Part shown: piece after piece, positions 1-8,441 of the stretch | Position numbering within the stretch: position 1 is the first letter of the stretch | Layout of the letters: every line of letters starts with the position of its first letter | Source of the DNA: DASQYE01 sp036389675 | GTDB taxonomy: Bacteria > Acidobacteriota > Blastocatellia > Pyrinomonadales > Pyrinomonadaceae | Assembly: GCA_036389675.1 (NCBI GenBank) | Contig: DASVWI010000030.1 | Location: forward strand, 236,735 to 300,734 | Length of the DNA stretch: 64,000 nt | Direction: 5' to 3' | Notes under the pieces: generated by a model | Database searches by the model: none | What the model saw: only the letters and a program-made list of their open reading frames with translations | What the model was told of the DNA's origin: nothing | Made by a program: the position numbers and the translations under genes

Positions 1-513
1 TGCGACCGCGGGCGGCGGCACGGGAAAGCGTCCGTGGGCCATCTCGACCATCCCGCTGCCGACGTGAAGCGGCGAAGAGACGAAACGCTCCACGCCCAGC
101 AGCTCGAAACCTATACAAGCGCCGACCACGTCCACGATGGCATCGAGCGCGCCGACTTCATGAAAGTGTATGCGCTCGACCGGCAGGTTGTGAACGCGCG
201 CCTCGGCCTCGGCCAGCCTTTTGAAGATATGAGTCGCACGCCCTTTGACGCTTTCGTCCAGACGCGACTCGTGGATGATTTTCAGTATGTCGCCCAGATG
301 GCGATGCGCGTGCTCGTGGGCTGTGCGGACGTGCGCGCGCGTCGCGCTGATGCCCGAGCGATCAGCCGTATCGAATTCCACTTCGTAACCGTCGATGTCC
401 AGCAGCGCCAGTTGTTCGATAAGGCGTCGAGCATCGACGCCGACGCCGACCAGAGCGCCGAGAATCATGTCTCCGCTCGCCCCCGCGAAACAGTCGAAGT
501 AGAGAGTTTTCAT
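1..513 (-). CDS. larC: LarC nickel-pincer cofactor biosynthesis protein, N-terminal part (cut by window edge)
   Basis: The minus strand reads from an ATG at 513 and runs off the window start; 171 residues are visible. The N terminus carries FDCFAGASGDM (residues 6-16), then a His-rich stretch (66-72) and HFHEVGALDAIVDV (116-129). These are hallmarks of the LarC/DUF111 family, which inserts nickel into the pyridinium-dithiocarboxylate pincer cofactor used by lactate racemase and related enzymes. The family is about 400 residues, so more than half lies outside. The ATG overlaps the TGA of the upstream Sir2 gene (ATGA, 510-513), so the two are probably translationally coupled. LarB, LarE and the dependent racemase cannot be seen here. 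Confidence 0.88.
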   Translation of the reverse strand, partial: MKTLYFDCFAGASGDMILGALVGVGVDARRLIEQLALLDIDGYEVEFDTADRSGISATRAHVRTAHEHAHRHLGDILKIIHESRLDESVKGRATHIFKRLAEAEARVHNLPVERIHFHEVGALDAIVDVVGACIGFELLGVERFVSSPLHVGSGMVEMAHGRFPVPPPAVA

Positions 514-1271
514 AGCGTCTCGTCGAACAGCGGCAGAATCTCACCGGCCCGTCCCTGTAGAAGCTCGTCGCAAAGGTCTGAGAGGGGCGTCCGCTCCGGG
601 TTGATCTCAACCGTGTACGCCCCGGCAGCACGCGCCAGCTCAGGCAAAGCCGCCGCCGGATAGACTACAGCCGAAGTGCCGACCACGAAACAGAGCTCGC
701 ACTCTCTGGCTTTGACGACGGCGCGCTCGAACGTGCCCGGCGGAAGCATCTCGCCGAACAGCACGACATCTGGCCGCAGATCATCGCCGCACGACGAGCA
801 GGCGCGTGTTCTCCGCTGCGTTTCAGCATGATCGTCATCCTGCAAGGCTTCGCGTGCGCCGCATGTCAGGCAACGCGCTCGCCGTATACTGCCGTGAAGC
901 TCTATGACATCTCCTGAGCCTGCGAGTTGGTGCAGGCCGTCTATGTTCTGTGTGACGAGCGTAAAGTCCGCGAACCTCTCCTGCCAGCGCGCAAGCGCGT
1001 AGTGCGCCGGATTCGGGCTCAGACTTTTCAGCAGGCCGCGCCTGTAGTCGAACCATTCCCAGACCGCCGGCAGATCGCGCGCGAGCATGCCCGCCGAAGA
1101 GATAACGTCGAAGGGCATCCCCTTCCAGACGGCAGCGCCCCCGCCGCCGCGAAACGTCGGCACGCCCGACTCAGCCGAGACGCCCGCTCCCGTCAGCACA
1201 AGCACCGATTGCGCCTCCGCAAATCTTCGTCGCAGATCGGCAGAAATTGAGGTCGCTGTCTTTGCTGGCAT
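510..1271 (-). CDS. cobB: Sir2-family NAD-dependent protein deacylase
   Basis: A 253-residue sirtuin that uses NAD to remove acyl groups from protein lysines. It shows GAGVSAESG (28-36), TQNIDGLH (107-114), the catalytic His126 in ELHG, a Cys4 zinc site (C134, C137, C158, C161), FGEMLP (172-177) and GTS (198-200). The start is the ATG at 1271 (MPAKTATS); an in-frame extension upstream to 1352 has no family similarity and runs into the preceding terminator hairpin. The Tyr-x-x-Arg signature of SIRT5-like desuccinylases reads Phe74-x-x-Arg77, so the acyl preference is uncertain. It overlaps larC by 4 bp. Confidence 0.9.
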   Translation of the reverse strand: MPAKTATSISADLRRRFAEAQSVLVLTGAGVSAESGVPTFRGGGGAAVWKGMPFDVISSAGMLARDLPAVWEWFDYRRGLLKSLSPNPAHYALARWQERFADFTLVTQNIDGLHQLAGSGDVIELHGSIRRARCLTCGAREALQDDDHAETQRRTRACSSCGDDLRPDVVLFGEMLPPGTFERAVVKARECELCFVVGTSAVVYPAAALPELARAAGAYTVEINPERTPLSDLCDELLQGRAGEILPLFDETL

Positions 1272-1344
1272 GTATGGGGTTGATGGTAACAGAGCGCACC
1301 AGAACGGTGTCAAGCAAGCGGGATTCGCGGCGGGAGATTCCGTA

Positions 1345-1391
1345 GCCAACAAAAATTTGAGGGTGATGCCCCGTCAACGAGGCATCACCCT
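1345..1391 (-). terminator. Intrinsic terminator after the Cys-rich peptide gene
   Basis: A perfect 10-bp stem (GGGTGATGCC at 1361-1370 with its complement at 1381-1390, 10-nt loop) is followed on the minus strand by a T-rich run (complement of 1350-1358). It lies 27 nt after the stop of the small gene, before the Sir2 start. Confidence 0.75.
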
Positions 1392-1417
1392 GTCGGGGGG
1401 AAGAACAGCCGGGCCGT

Positions 1418-1636
1418 TTAGCTGCAACCGGACAAACATCCCTGATAAGCCTTGCTGCACTGGTTAATGCCGCCCGGATTGTTCGTCTGTTTGACGCATT
1501 TGTCATACGCCACGCGGCACTGTGTCCGGCAGCTATCAACTCTCGCGCCTGCATTGATCGCCGTCGATGAGAAAGCGAACATCGCTGCCATCGCTAAAAT
1601 CACCGCCGCGAAGAAGTAACTGAGCTGTCTTTTCAT
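1418..1636 (-). CDS. Small secreted six-cysteine peptide, function unknown
   Basis: A 72-residue protein with a Sec-type signal peptide (basic MKRQ, hydrophobic 6-23, cleavage likely near AINAGA) and a mature part of about 42 residues with six cysteines (C36, C40, C47, C60, C67, C71). The gaps are symmetric: three residues, six, twelve, six, three. Such paired CX3C spacing suggests two antiparallel helices joined by disulfides. The start at 1636 is fixed by the Shine-Dalgarno AAAGGAG about 10 nt upstream; the longer in-frame reading upstream has no signal peptide in front. It has its own promoter and a 215-nt leader, and is terminated before the Sir2 gene. I do not recognise a named family; it could be a periplasmic or envelope peptide. 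Confidence 0.72.
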   Translation of the reverse strand: MKRQLSYFFAAVILAMAAMFAFSSTAINAGARVDSCRTQCRVAYDKCVKQTNNPGGINQCSKAYQGCLSGCS

Positions 1637-1664
1637 CTTTCCACTCTCCTTTATATGAATCAAA

Positions 1665-1728
1665 GCGCCGGAATTGCCGCGACTCAAGCCGTCGCAGTTA
1701 TGGCTATCCTCAGGGAGGATTTCGGCGC
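1665..1728 (-). ncRNA. Candidate structured 5' leader (three-way junction) of the Cys-rich peptide mRNA
   Basis: On the minus strand an outer stem GCGCCG/CGGCGC (1723-1728 with 1665-1670) encloses two hairpins. One is ATCCTC-CCT-GAGGAT (1706-1720). The other is GCGAC-GGCTTGA-GTCGC (1679-1695), extendable by GCC/GGC across a 6-nt bulge. It ends about 30 nt before the start codon. No known riboswitch class was recognised. Base pairing is read by eye; covariation was not tested. Confidence 0.4.
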
Positions 1729-1859
1729 GGGGACAAGTTGCCAATCGTGTGAGCCGACCACCCGAAGCCACCGCACGTCGCTCACAGGTCAATGCTGGCG
1801 CTTGCCAGCGCGGGCGATAAACACAATCTGGTAAAGTGGGAAAACTTCTAAAACCGGTC

Positions 1860-1887
1860 ATTATCCAAAACTCCGGCGGCAAGTCAA
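1860..1887 (-). promoter_or_regulatory. Sigma-70-type promoter of the Cys-rich peptide gene
   Basis: TTGACT (complement of 1882-1887), a 16-nt spacer and GATAAT (complement of 1860-1865). Transcription would begin near 1852, giving a leader of about 215 nt. Confidence 0.55.
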
Positions 1888-1984
1888 CCCTTTGGGCAAT
1901 TAGCATCACGCTCAACGGCTGGGCTATACTGCCTGCTTTGCCATCTTCGGCTGGCCTACATGAGCGAAGCGACAGAGGAAAAGA

Positions 1985-4066
1985 TTGAGCCTACTTAAAC
2001 TACAAGAGACATTGAGGGAGCGCGTGCGGGCTCTGGCCTCGGAGTTGTTCGGCGTCACGCTCGAACAACTAAGCGCCGAAGTGCCGCCGCGCACAGAGCT
2101 TGGAGACCTGGCCTTCCCCGTCGCCTTCGAGCTTGCCAAGCGTATCAAGCAGTTGACGGGTGAAAAACGCGCGCCGCGCGCCATCGCCGAAGAGCTTAAG
2201 GGGGCGCTTGAGACGACGCCCGGCATAGCCCGCGCAGAGGTCGCCGGCGCGGGCTATCTCAATGTTTTTTTTGATCGCGTCGCTATCCTCTCGGATTTTT
2301 CCGTGGCTCGCGTTGAAGCTGTAGACGCCAAGGCCATCTCGGACTCTCGACCGAAGCGTATGGTCGAGCACACGAGCATCAATCCGAACAAGGCCGCGCA
2401 CATAGGCCACGTTCGCAACGCCGTGCTGGGTGATACCTTCGTGCGTATTCTGCAAGCGGCGGGCGAGCGCGTCGAAGTGCAGAACTACATTGACAACACG
2501 GGGGTGCAGGTCGCAGACGTGGTCGTCGGCTTCCTGCACCTCGAACGCATGACGCTCGAAGACATCAGGCGGCTGGACAAGGGGCTTCCGCCCGAGCGCC
2601 CCTTCGACTATTACTGCTGGGATCTTTATACGCGCGTCGGCCTGTTCTATCGCAACGACGACGCTCAGGGCGAGATGAACGCGGAGCGACTGAAGCTTCG
2701 CGCCGAAACGCTGCACGCCATAGAGGAAGGCGACAACCCGGTAGCGGAGCTGGCGGATTACGTCGCGACGCGCAACGTCGAATGTATTCTGGATACGATG
2801 GAGCGTCTTGGGATTCGCTACGACGTGCTGCCGCGCGAGTCCGAGATTCTGCACCTGCACTTCTGGGATCGCGCCTTCGAGCGTATGAAAGAGCGCGGCA
2901 CGATTCGCCTCGAGACCGAAGGACGCAATCGCGGCTGCTGGGTCATGCCCTTTGAATCGCACACGGGCACGGACGAGCACGAGGCGGATAAGATCATCGT
3001 GCGCTCGAACGGAACAGTCACCTACACGGGCAAGGACATCGCCTATCAACTCTGGAAGCTGGGCCAACTCGGCTTAGACTTCTTCTACAGGCCGTTCCGC
3101 ACCTACGACGAAGACGGGCACACGACATGGATAACGACGACGGAGTCGCGCGTTGACTCTTCCATCACTCGCGAGATGCTGGGCATTGACGCGCGCCCGC
3201 ACTTCGGCGGCGGCGCGACCGTCTATAACGTGATTGATTCGAGGCAATCATATCCGCAGGAGGTCGTCAGGCGTGGCGTCGCCGCCATCGTCCCGGAAAT
3301 CGGCGAGGAAGCCAGCGTGCATCTTGCCTACGAGATGGTCGCGCTCTCGCCCGCAGCCTGCGAAGAGCTGGGGATAGCCCTCAGCGAGGAAGACCGCGCG
3401 CGCCCTTATATAGAGATGAGCGGGCGCAAGGGGCTCGGCGTCAAGGCGGACGATCTGATCAGCCGCCTTGAAGAGAGCGCGCTGCGCGAGGTGGCGACTC
3501 GCCATCCCGATCTCTCCGACGAGGAGAAGCGCGACACGGCGCACACGATAGCGGTTGGCGCGCTGCGCTACTTTCTCCTGAAATGGACGCGCAACTCCGT
3601 CATCGCCTTCGATTTTAAAGAAGCCCTCTCGTTTGAAGGCGAGACCGGGCCTTATTGCCAGTATTCAGCCGTGCGCGCCAATTCCATCTTTCGCAAACTG
3701 GACGAGGACGCGCTGCGCTCTGCCGGAGAGCTTCTCGTCGAGGCGGCGCGAAGCGACGGGGCGGGCAGGCAGGAGGTGGCGCGAATCTTTGAGGGCGAAG
3801 GCGAAGAGATATGGTCGCTCGTCACGCTCGCGGCCCGTCTGGAAGAGACCATCGCGGGCTCAGCCGCGCAGGCCGAGCCCGCCTACCTTGCGAAATATAC
3901 TTTCAACCTGGCGCGCGCCTTCAATCTTTTCTATCATCGTCATCGTATTATTGGTGAGGAAGATGCGACCCGCCGCGCCGTGCTCATACAGGTGGCGGAC
4001 ATCGCGCGAAGGCAGTTGACATCGGCGCTCGCCACGCTCGGCATCGCCGTGCCGGAGCGAATGTAA
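1985..4066 (+). CDS. argS: Arginyl-tRNA synthetase
   Basis: A class I aminoacyl-tRNA synthetase charging tRNA-Arg, 693 residues. It has the N-terminal Add-1-type domain (1-100), INPNKAAHIGHVRN with the HIGH motif at 139-142, a KMSKS-like loop MSGRKG, and the DALR anticodon-binding domain beginning near QYSAVRANS. Most family members are 550-600 residues; the extra length lies in the catalytic region between HIGH and MSGRKG. The start is TTG at 1985, preceded by GAGGA at 1975-1979; no in-frame ATG lies upstream before a stop. A 12-codon ORF in another frame (1960-1998) overlaps the start. Confidence 0.95.
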   Translation: MSLLKLQETLRERVRALASELFGVTLEQLSAEVPPRTELGDLAFPVAFELAKRIKQLTGEKRAPRAIAEELKGALETTPGIARAEVAGAGYLNVFFDRVAILSDFSVARVEAVDAKAISDSRPKRMVEHTSINPNKAAHIGHVRNAVLGDTFVRILQAAGERVEVQNYIDNTGVQVADVVVGFLHLERMTLEDIRRLDKGLPPERPFDYYCWDLYTRVGLFYRNDDAQGEMNAERLKLRAETLHAIEEGDNPVAELADYVATRNVECILDTMERLGIRYDVLPRESEILHLHFWDRAFERMKERGTIRLETEGRNRGCWVMPFESHTGTDEHEADKIIVRSNGTVTYTGKDIAYQLWKLGQLGLDFFYRPFRTYDEDGHTTWITTTESRVDSSITREMLGIDARPHFGGGATVYNVIDSRQSYPQEVVRRGVAAIVPEIGEEASVHLAYEMVALSPAACEELGIALSEEDRARPYIEMSGRKGLGVKADDLISRLEESALREVATRHPDLSDEEKRDTAHTIAVGALRYFLLKWTRNSVIAFDFKEALSFEGETGPYCQYSAVRANSIFRKLDEDALRSAGELLVEAARSDGAGRQEVARIFEGEGEEIWSLVTLAARLEETIAGSAAQAEPAYLAKYTFNLARAFNLFYHRHRIIGEEDATRRAVLIQVADIARRQLTSALATLGIAVPERM

Positions 4067-4145
4067 GCGCTCGGCGGCGGCCCTTAGCCGAACAGATGCT
4101 TTCGCTATGCTTTTTTGCCGGAATGAAGATCGAGTTGAGGACTAT

Positions 4146-5165
4146 ATGCTAATAGTAATGAAGACAGACGCCACCGAGCTTGATATTGAAGGGGTCGTGC
4201 GCGTTGTTACAGAGATGGGCTTTCGCGCTCATCCTATGCCGGGGGCGACTCGCACGGCCATCGGCATCACTGGCAATCAGGGAGCGGTTGACCCGTCGCG
4301 TTTTGAGAATCTGCCCGGCGTCGCCGAAGCCATACGCGTCAGCAAGCCCTATAAGCTGATCTCGCTTGACCTGCGCCCGGAGAAGACGGTCGTGCGCGTC
4401 GGCGATGCGAGTATCGGCGGTGAGGAGTTGGCCCTGATCGCCGGGCCGTGCGCCATCGAAAGCCGCGCGCAAGCCTTCAGTATCGCCGAAGCCGTGCGCC
4501 GCAGCGGCGCGCGTTTCTTTCGCGGCGGCGCGTTCAAGCCGCGCACCTCTCCTTACGCTTTTCAGGGACTCGGCGAGGAGGGCCTGAAGATGCTGGCCGA
4601 GGTGCGAGATGTCTACGGGCTGAAGATCGTCACGGAAGCCATGGACGAAGCGGGCCTGGATATGGTCGAGCGCTACGGCGATATGATTCAGATCGGCGCG
4701 CGTAATATGCAGAACTTCTCGCTCCTGCGCCGCGCCGGTCGCTCGAAGCTGCCCATCCTGCTCAAGCGCGGGCTCGCCGCGACGCTCGACGAATGGCTGC
4801 TCGCGGCTGAGTACATCATGGCCGAGGGCAATTACAACATAGTCCTCTGCGAGCGCGGCATACGCACCTTCGCCCAGCACACGCGCAACACACTCGATCT
4901 GGCGGCCATCCCGGCGGTCAGGCGACTCTCGCACCTTCCCGTCATCGTTGACCCCTCGCACGGCACGGGTAAGAACTATATGGTCATCCCTCTGGCGCGC
5001 GCGGGTGTGGCCGTCGGGGCGGACGGGCTCATCATCGAAGTACACGACCAGCCCGAGCGTGCCCTCTCGGACGGAGCGCAGGCGCTGACCCTTGATCAGT
5101 ACCAACAACTCGTTGACGAAGTGCGGGCCATTCACGAAGTAATCTCGCCCGCGCCCGTCGGTTAA
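4146..5165 (+). CDS. aroF: 3-deoxy-7-phosphoheptulonate (DAHP) synthase, Thermotoga type
   Basis: First enzyme of the shikimate pathway, joining phosphoenolpyruvate and erythrose 4-phosphate. The 339-residue length and layout match the type I-beta enzymes of the Thermotoga class. An N-terminal ferredoxin-like regulatory domain (about 1-70), which in that class gives Tyr/Phe feedback control, precedes a TIM barrel. The barrel has GPCAIES (100-106, metal ligand C102), KPRTSPYAF (131-139) and DPSHGTGK. The start is ATG at 4146, five nucleotides after GAGG; an in-frame ATG at 4107 adds 13 unrelated residues. It lies 79 nt after argS and ends at a strong terminator. Confidence 0.92.
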   Translation: MLIVMKTDATELDIEGVVRVVTEMGFRAHPMPGATRTAIGITGNQGAVDPSRFENLPGVAEAIRVSKPYKLISLDLRPEKTVVRVGDASIGGEELALIAGPCAIESRAQAFSIAEAVRRSGARFFRGGAFKPRTSPYAFQGLGEEGLKMLAEVRDVYGLKIVTEAMDEAGLDMVERYGDMIQIGARNMQNFSLLRRAGRSKLPILLKRGLAATLDEWLLAAEYIMAEGNYNIVLCERGIRTFAQHTRNTLDLAAIPAVRRLSHLPVIVDPSHGTGKNYMVIPLARAGVAVGADGLIIEVHDQPERALSDGAQALTLDQYQQLVDEVRAIHEVISPAPVG

Positions 5166-5230
5166 GACCAGAGACGCGTCTGGCCGCACGCGCCTGTTGT
5201 CTCAGGCACACTAGCTTCCGATCAATTACA

Positions 5231-5267
5231 GGGAAGGACATCATCGCCCGATGTCCTTCCCTTTTTT
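5231..5267 (+). terminator. Intrinsic terminator after DAHP synthase
   Basis: An 11-bp perfect stem (GGGAAGGACAT at 5231-5241 with 5251-5261), 9-nt loop, then six T (5262-5267). Confidence 0.9.
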
Positions 5268-5306
5268 GCCGGGCCGACCGGTTTTTTCCGCGTCGTAAAA
5301 TTTCGC

Positions 5307-5338
5307 TTGACTCTGTAGTCGCCTACAGGGTTTATGAT
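5307..5338 (+). promoter_or_regulatory. MerR-type promoter with central dyad operator
   Basis: The -35 TTGACT (5307-5312) and -10 TATGAT (5333-5338) are 20 bp apart, the over-long spacing typical of MerR-controlled promoters. Between them lies a perfect dyad, CTGTAG-TCGC-CTACAG (5313-5328). MerR-family activators untwist such spacers when metal binds. The dyad sits in front of the regulator itself, so the whole operon is probably autoregulated. Confidence 0.85.
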
Positions 5339-5374
5339 ATGAATCAGTTTCAGGGGAGGTCGTCAGGTGAGCTT

Positions 5375-5881
5375 ATGAAGTTTACGAATAAAGCCACGGG
5401 GCGCGATAAGGACGAGCGCGCAGGCCTGTTGAAGATAGGCGAGGTCTCAAGCCTGAGCGGGATAGGCATAGAGGCGCTGCGCTTTTATGAGAAGAGCGGG
5501 CTGATTGATCGCCCCACTCGAACCTTCAGCGGTTATCGGATGTACGACCGCGAGGTGCTGGATCGCCTCGCCTTCATCAAGCGGGCACAGGTGCTGGGGT
5601 TCTCGCTCGAAGAGATTAAAGGCATCATCCGCGAGCGGCGCGCTGGGCAGAGCCCTTGTGCGGAAGTGCGCGAGATCGTTCGGCATCGGCTGGCGGAGTT
5701 GGATGAGCGTATGGCGCAGATGCGCCGTTATCGTAAAGAGCTTGCGGAGGCCCTTGCGGAATGGGACGAGGCCGGCGATACCAAGGGCCACATCTGCGGG
5801 CTGATCGAAGGGACAAGCATTGAGCATCCGATGACGGCTGCGCGCGGGGTCAAACGCAAAGCAGCCGGGAAAAGGAATTGA
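5375..5881 (+). CDS. MerR-family heavy-metal-responsive transcriptional regulator
   Basis: A 168-residue regulator: winged helix-turn-helix (19-90, with the conserved ALRFYEKSGLI at 34-44 and SGYRMYD at 52-58), a dimerisation helix (100-130) and a short C-terminal metal-binding tail. Likely metal ligands are Cys95 (SPCAEV) and Cys141 (HICGL); the CueR-type C-x7-C loop is not obvious, so metal identity rests on the neighbouring copper genes. The promoter fixes the start: the in-frame ATG at 5339 touches the -10 box and would precede the transcript, while ATG 5375 follows AGGTGA with good spacing. It ends 4 bp before copA. Confidence 0.88.
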   Translation: MKFTNKATGRDKDERAGLLKIGEVSSLSGIGIEALRFYEKSGLIDRPTRTFSGYRMYDREVLDRLAFIKRAQVLGFSLEEIKGIIRERRAGQSPCAEVREIVRHRLAELDERMAQMRRYRKELAEALAEWDEAGDTKGHICGLIEGTSIEHPMTAARGVKRKAAGKRN

Positions 5882-5885
5882 GCAG

Positions 5886-8426
5886 ATGGTAACGGAAACC
5901 AAAGTCGTTGATGAGGTCTGCGAGCGGGTTGACCTGCCCATCACGGGCATGACCTGCGCCGCCTGCGCTCATCGCATCGAGCGCAAGCTCAGGAAAGCTC
6001 CCGGCGTGAGAAGCGCTGGCGTGAATTTTGCCACTGCCCGCGCCACCGTCGAGTACGACCCGCAGGCGACCGGCGTTCAGCAGTTGATGGACACCGTTAA
6101 GGATATAGGGTACGGGACGGCTGGCACGGAGCGCGCGGAGTTCATCGTCGACGATTCGGCGAGGCCAGCCGGGTTTAGTCAACAGCTAGAGAAACACCTG
6201 CGGGGTGTCCCCGGCGTTCTCAGCGCGTCATTCAATCTCGCGACGATGGAGGTGCGGGTCGAGTATCTTCCGGGGGCAACCGATGCGGGGACGATTCGCG
6301 CGGCGATCAGGGAGTTTGGCTACCATGTCAGGGAGTTGCGCGGCGGCGGCGGCGACGATGCTTCGGCGGCAGACGCCGAGCAGGCAGCGCGTGAGGAAGA
6401 GTTCAATGACATACGGCGCAAGTTTTGGGTCGCCGCCGTGCTTTCCCTGCCCGTGCTGTTAATCGCCATGTCGCACGGGCGCTTGCCCGCGCTGGATTTT
6501 CCCGGCGTCAACTGGCTTCAGCTAGCCCTGACCACGCCCGTCGTCTTCTATTCCGGCTTACAGTTTTATCGCGGCGCATGGGCAGCCTTTCGCCATCGCG
6601 CCGCGGACATGAACACGCTGATCGCCACCGGCACAGGCGCGGCCTATCTGTATTCCGTGGCGGCGACCATCGCGCCCGAATTTTTTGCGAGAACCGTCAC
6701 GGACTCAATGGGCGGTATGGAGTCGATGGCGGGTGGAAGCACGGCCCCGCCCGTCTATTTCGAGGCGGCGGGCGTGATCATAGCGCTCATACTGCTGGGC
6801 CGCCTGCTTGAGTCGCGCGCAAAGGGGCGGACGAGCGATGCCATTCGCCGTCTCGCCGGTCTTCAACCGAGGACGGCGCGCGTCCTTAAGGGTGAGCGGG
6901 AGATTGAGGTTGCGGTCGAAGAAGTTGTGCCGGGCGACATCATAGTGGTTCGTCCCGGCGAGAAGATTGCGGTCGACGGTCTGGTTTTGGACGGAGCGTC
7001 TGCCGTTGACGAATCCATGTTGACGGGCGAAAGCATGCCTGTGGAAAAGCAGCAGGGCGATGAGGTGTTCGGCGCGACGATCAACAAGACCGGCTCGTTC
7101 AGATTCAAGGCGACGAAGGTGGGAAAGGATACGGCTCTACAGCAGATCGTCAAGATGGTGCAGGACGCGCAGGGCTCCAAGGCTCCCATCGCGCGGCTCG
7201 CGGATGTCGTCAGCGGCATCTTCACGCCCGTCGTCATCTGTATCGCCATCGCGGCCTTCGTCGTCTGGTTCGTCGTCGCGCCGGCGGACGTGCGCTTCAG
7301 CATGGCGCTGGTCAATTTCGTCTCCGTCTTGATCATCGCCTGCCCCTGCGCGCTGGGGCTCGCCACGCCGACAGCCATCATGGTCGGGACGGGCAAGGGC
7401 GCGGAGAGCGGCGTCCTCATCAAGGGCGGCGAATCGCTTGAGATGGCCCACAAGTTGAACGTCATCGTGCTGGACAAGACGGGAACTATCACACGCGGCG
7501 CGCCGGAGTTGACCGATATTCTTAAGGTCGATGAGGACGATGCTATTTCCGAGACGGAGTTGCTGCGCCTCGCGGCTTCGGCTGAGCGCGGCAGCGAGCA
7601 TCCGCTCGGCGAGGCCATCGTCCGCGAAGCACTGGCGCGCGGGCTCAATTTGGCCGAGGCGTCGGGCTTCAACGCCGTCGCCGGTCATGGCATAGAGGCG
7701 ACGGTTGAGGGCCATCGCATGCTGCTCGGCAACGCGAAGCTGATGAAGGAACGCGGCATACCCTTAGACGATTATGCTGGGCGCGCATCGTCGCTCGCGG
7801 CTGAGGGGAAGACTCCCATGTACGCGGCTGTGGACGGGAGGTTTGCGGGAGTGCTGGCGGTCGCCGATCAGGTCAAGCCCGAATCGAAAGAGGCCGTCGA
7901 GGCGATGCTGCGATTGGGGCTCGAAGTTGTGATGATCACGGGCGATAACCGCCAGACGGCGGAAGCCGTCGCGCGACAGGTCGGTATCACGCGCGTGCTT
8001 TCCGAAGTCTTGCCGGAAGGAAAGGCTTCGGAGATCAAGCGTCTTCAGCAGGAAAAGAGGTTTGTCGGCATGGTCGGCGACGGCATCAACGACGCGCCGG
8101 CGCTGGCGCAGGCCGATGTGGGGATAGCGATTGGCACGGGCACTGACGTAGCGATCGAAGCTTCCGACATTACCCTGATCAAGGGCGACCTGCGCGGCGT
8201 CGTCAATGCCATCGCGCTCTCGCGCGCGACGATTCGCACGATCAGGCAGAACCTGTTCTGGGCCTTCATCTATAACGTCGTCGGCATTCCGGTTGCGGCT
8301 GGGCTGCTCTATCCCTTCACGGGCTGGCTGCTCTCGCCTGTGATTGCCAGCGCGGCGATGTCGCTCTCAAGCGTCTCGGTCGTCACCAACAGTTTGCGGC
8401 TGCGGCGCTTTCGCTCAACTCTCTGA
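5886..8426 (+). CDS. copA: Copper-translocating P-type ATPase
   Basis: An 846-residue P1B-ATPase pumping Cu(I) out of the cytoplasm. It has two N-terminal HMA domains: the first carries GMTCAAC (C24, C27), while the second (about 90-150) has the fold pattern but lacks the Cys pair. Next come membrane segments, the TGES actuator loop, the ion-path motif CPC (486-488), the phosphorylated D530 in DKTGT, SEHPLG with the nucleotide-binding His, and GDGINDAP (731-738). The CPC motif and HMA domain fit Cu(I)/Ag(I) export. It sits directly behind the MerR regulator and ahead of a cupredoxin, so the three form a copper resistance operon. Confidence 0.95.
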   Translation: MVTETKVVDEVCERVDLPITGMTCAACAHRIERKLRKAPGVRSAGVNFATARATVEYDPQATGVQQLMDTVKDIGYGTAGTERAEFIVDDSARPAGFSQQLEKHLRGVPGVLSASFNLATMEVRVEYLPGATDAGTIRAAIREFGYHVRELRGGGGDDASAADAEQAAREEEFNDIRRKFWVAAVLSLPVLLIAMSHGRLPALDFPGVNWLQLALTTPVVFYSGLQFYRGAWAAFRHRAADMNTLIATGTGAAYLYSVAATIAPEFFARTVTDSMGGMESMAGGSTAPPVYFEAAGVIIALILLGRLLESRAKGRTSDAIRRLAGLQPRTARVLKGEREIEVAVEEVVPGDIIVVRPGEKIAVDGLVLDGASAVDESMLTGESMPVEKQQGDEVFGATINKTGSFRFKATKVGKDTALQQIVKMVQDAQGSKAPIARLADVVSGIFTPVVICIAIAAFVVWFVVAPADVRFSMALVNFVSVLIIACPCALGLATPTAIMVGTGKGAESGVLIKGGESLEMAHKLNVIVLDKTGTITRGAPELTDILKVDEDDAISETELLRLAASAERGSEHPLGEAIVREALARGLNLAEASGFNAVAGHGIEATVEGHRMLLGNAKLMKERGIPLDDYAGRASSLAAEGKTPMYAAVDGRFAGVLAVADQVKPESKEAVEAMLRLGLEVVMITGDNRQTAEAVARQVGITRVLSEVLPEGKASEIKRLQQEKRFVGMVGDGINDAPALAQADVGIAIGTGTDVAIEASDITLIKGDLRGVVNAIALSRATIRTIRQNLFWAFIYNVVGIPVAAGLLYPFTGWLLSPVIASAAMSLSSVSVVTNSLRLRRFRSTL

Positions 8427-8441
8427 AAGGAGATCAAAGAG

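Larger units (their letters stand above)
1637..1984. other. Divergent intergenic region between the Cys-rich peptide gene and argS
   Basis: This 348-nt spacer holds the minus-strand promoter (1860-1887) and structured leader of the peptide gene. For argS it contains a TATACT box at 1925-1930, for which I see no well-placed -35, and a 12-codon ORF (ATG at 1960, TAA ending 1998) overlapping the argS start. Confidence 0.6.

Noticed and set aside
34..663. 209-codon + strand ORF over larC/sir2
   Set aside because: It is antisense to two recognisable genes and has no family similarity.
1637..1915. In-frame upstream extension of the Cys-rich peptide to 165 residues
   Set aside because: It would place the signal peptide mid-protein and covers the promoter and structured leader.
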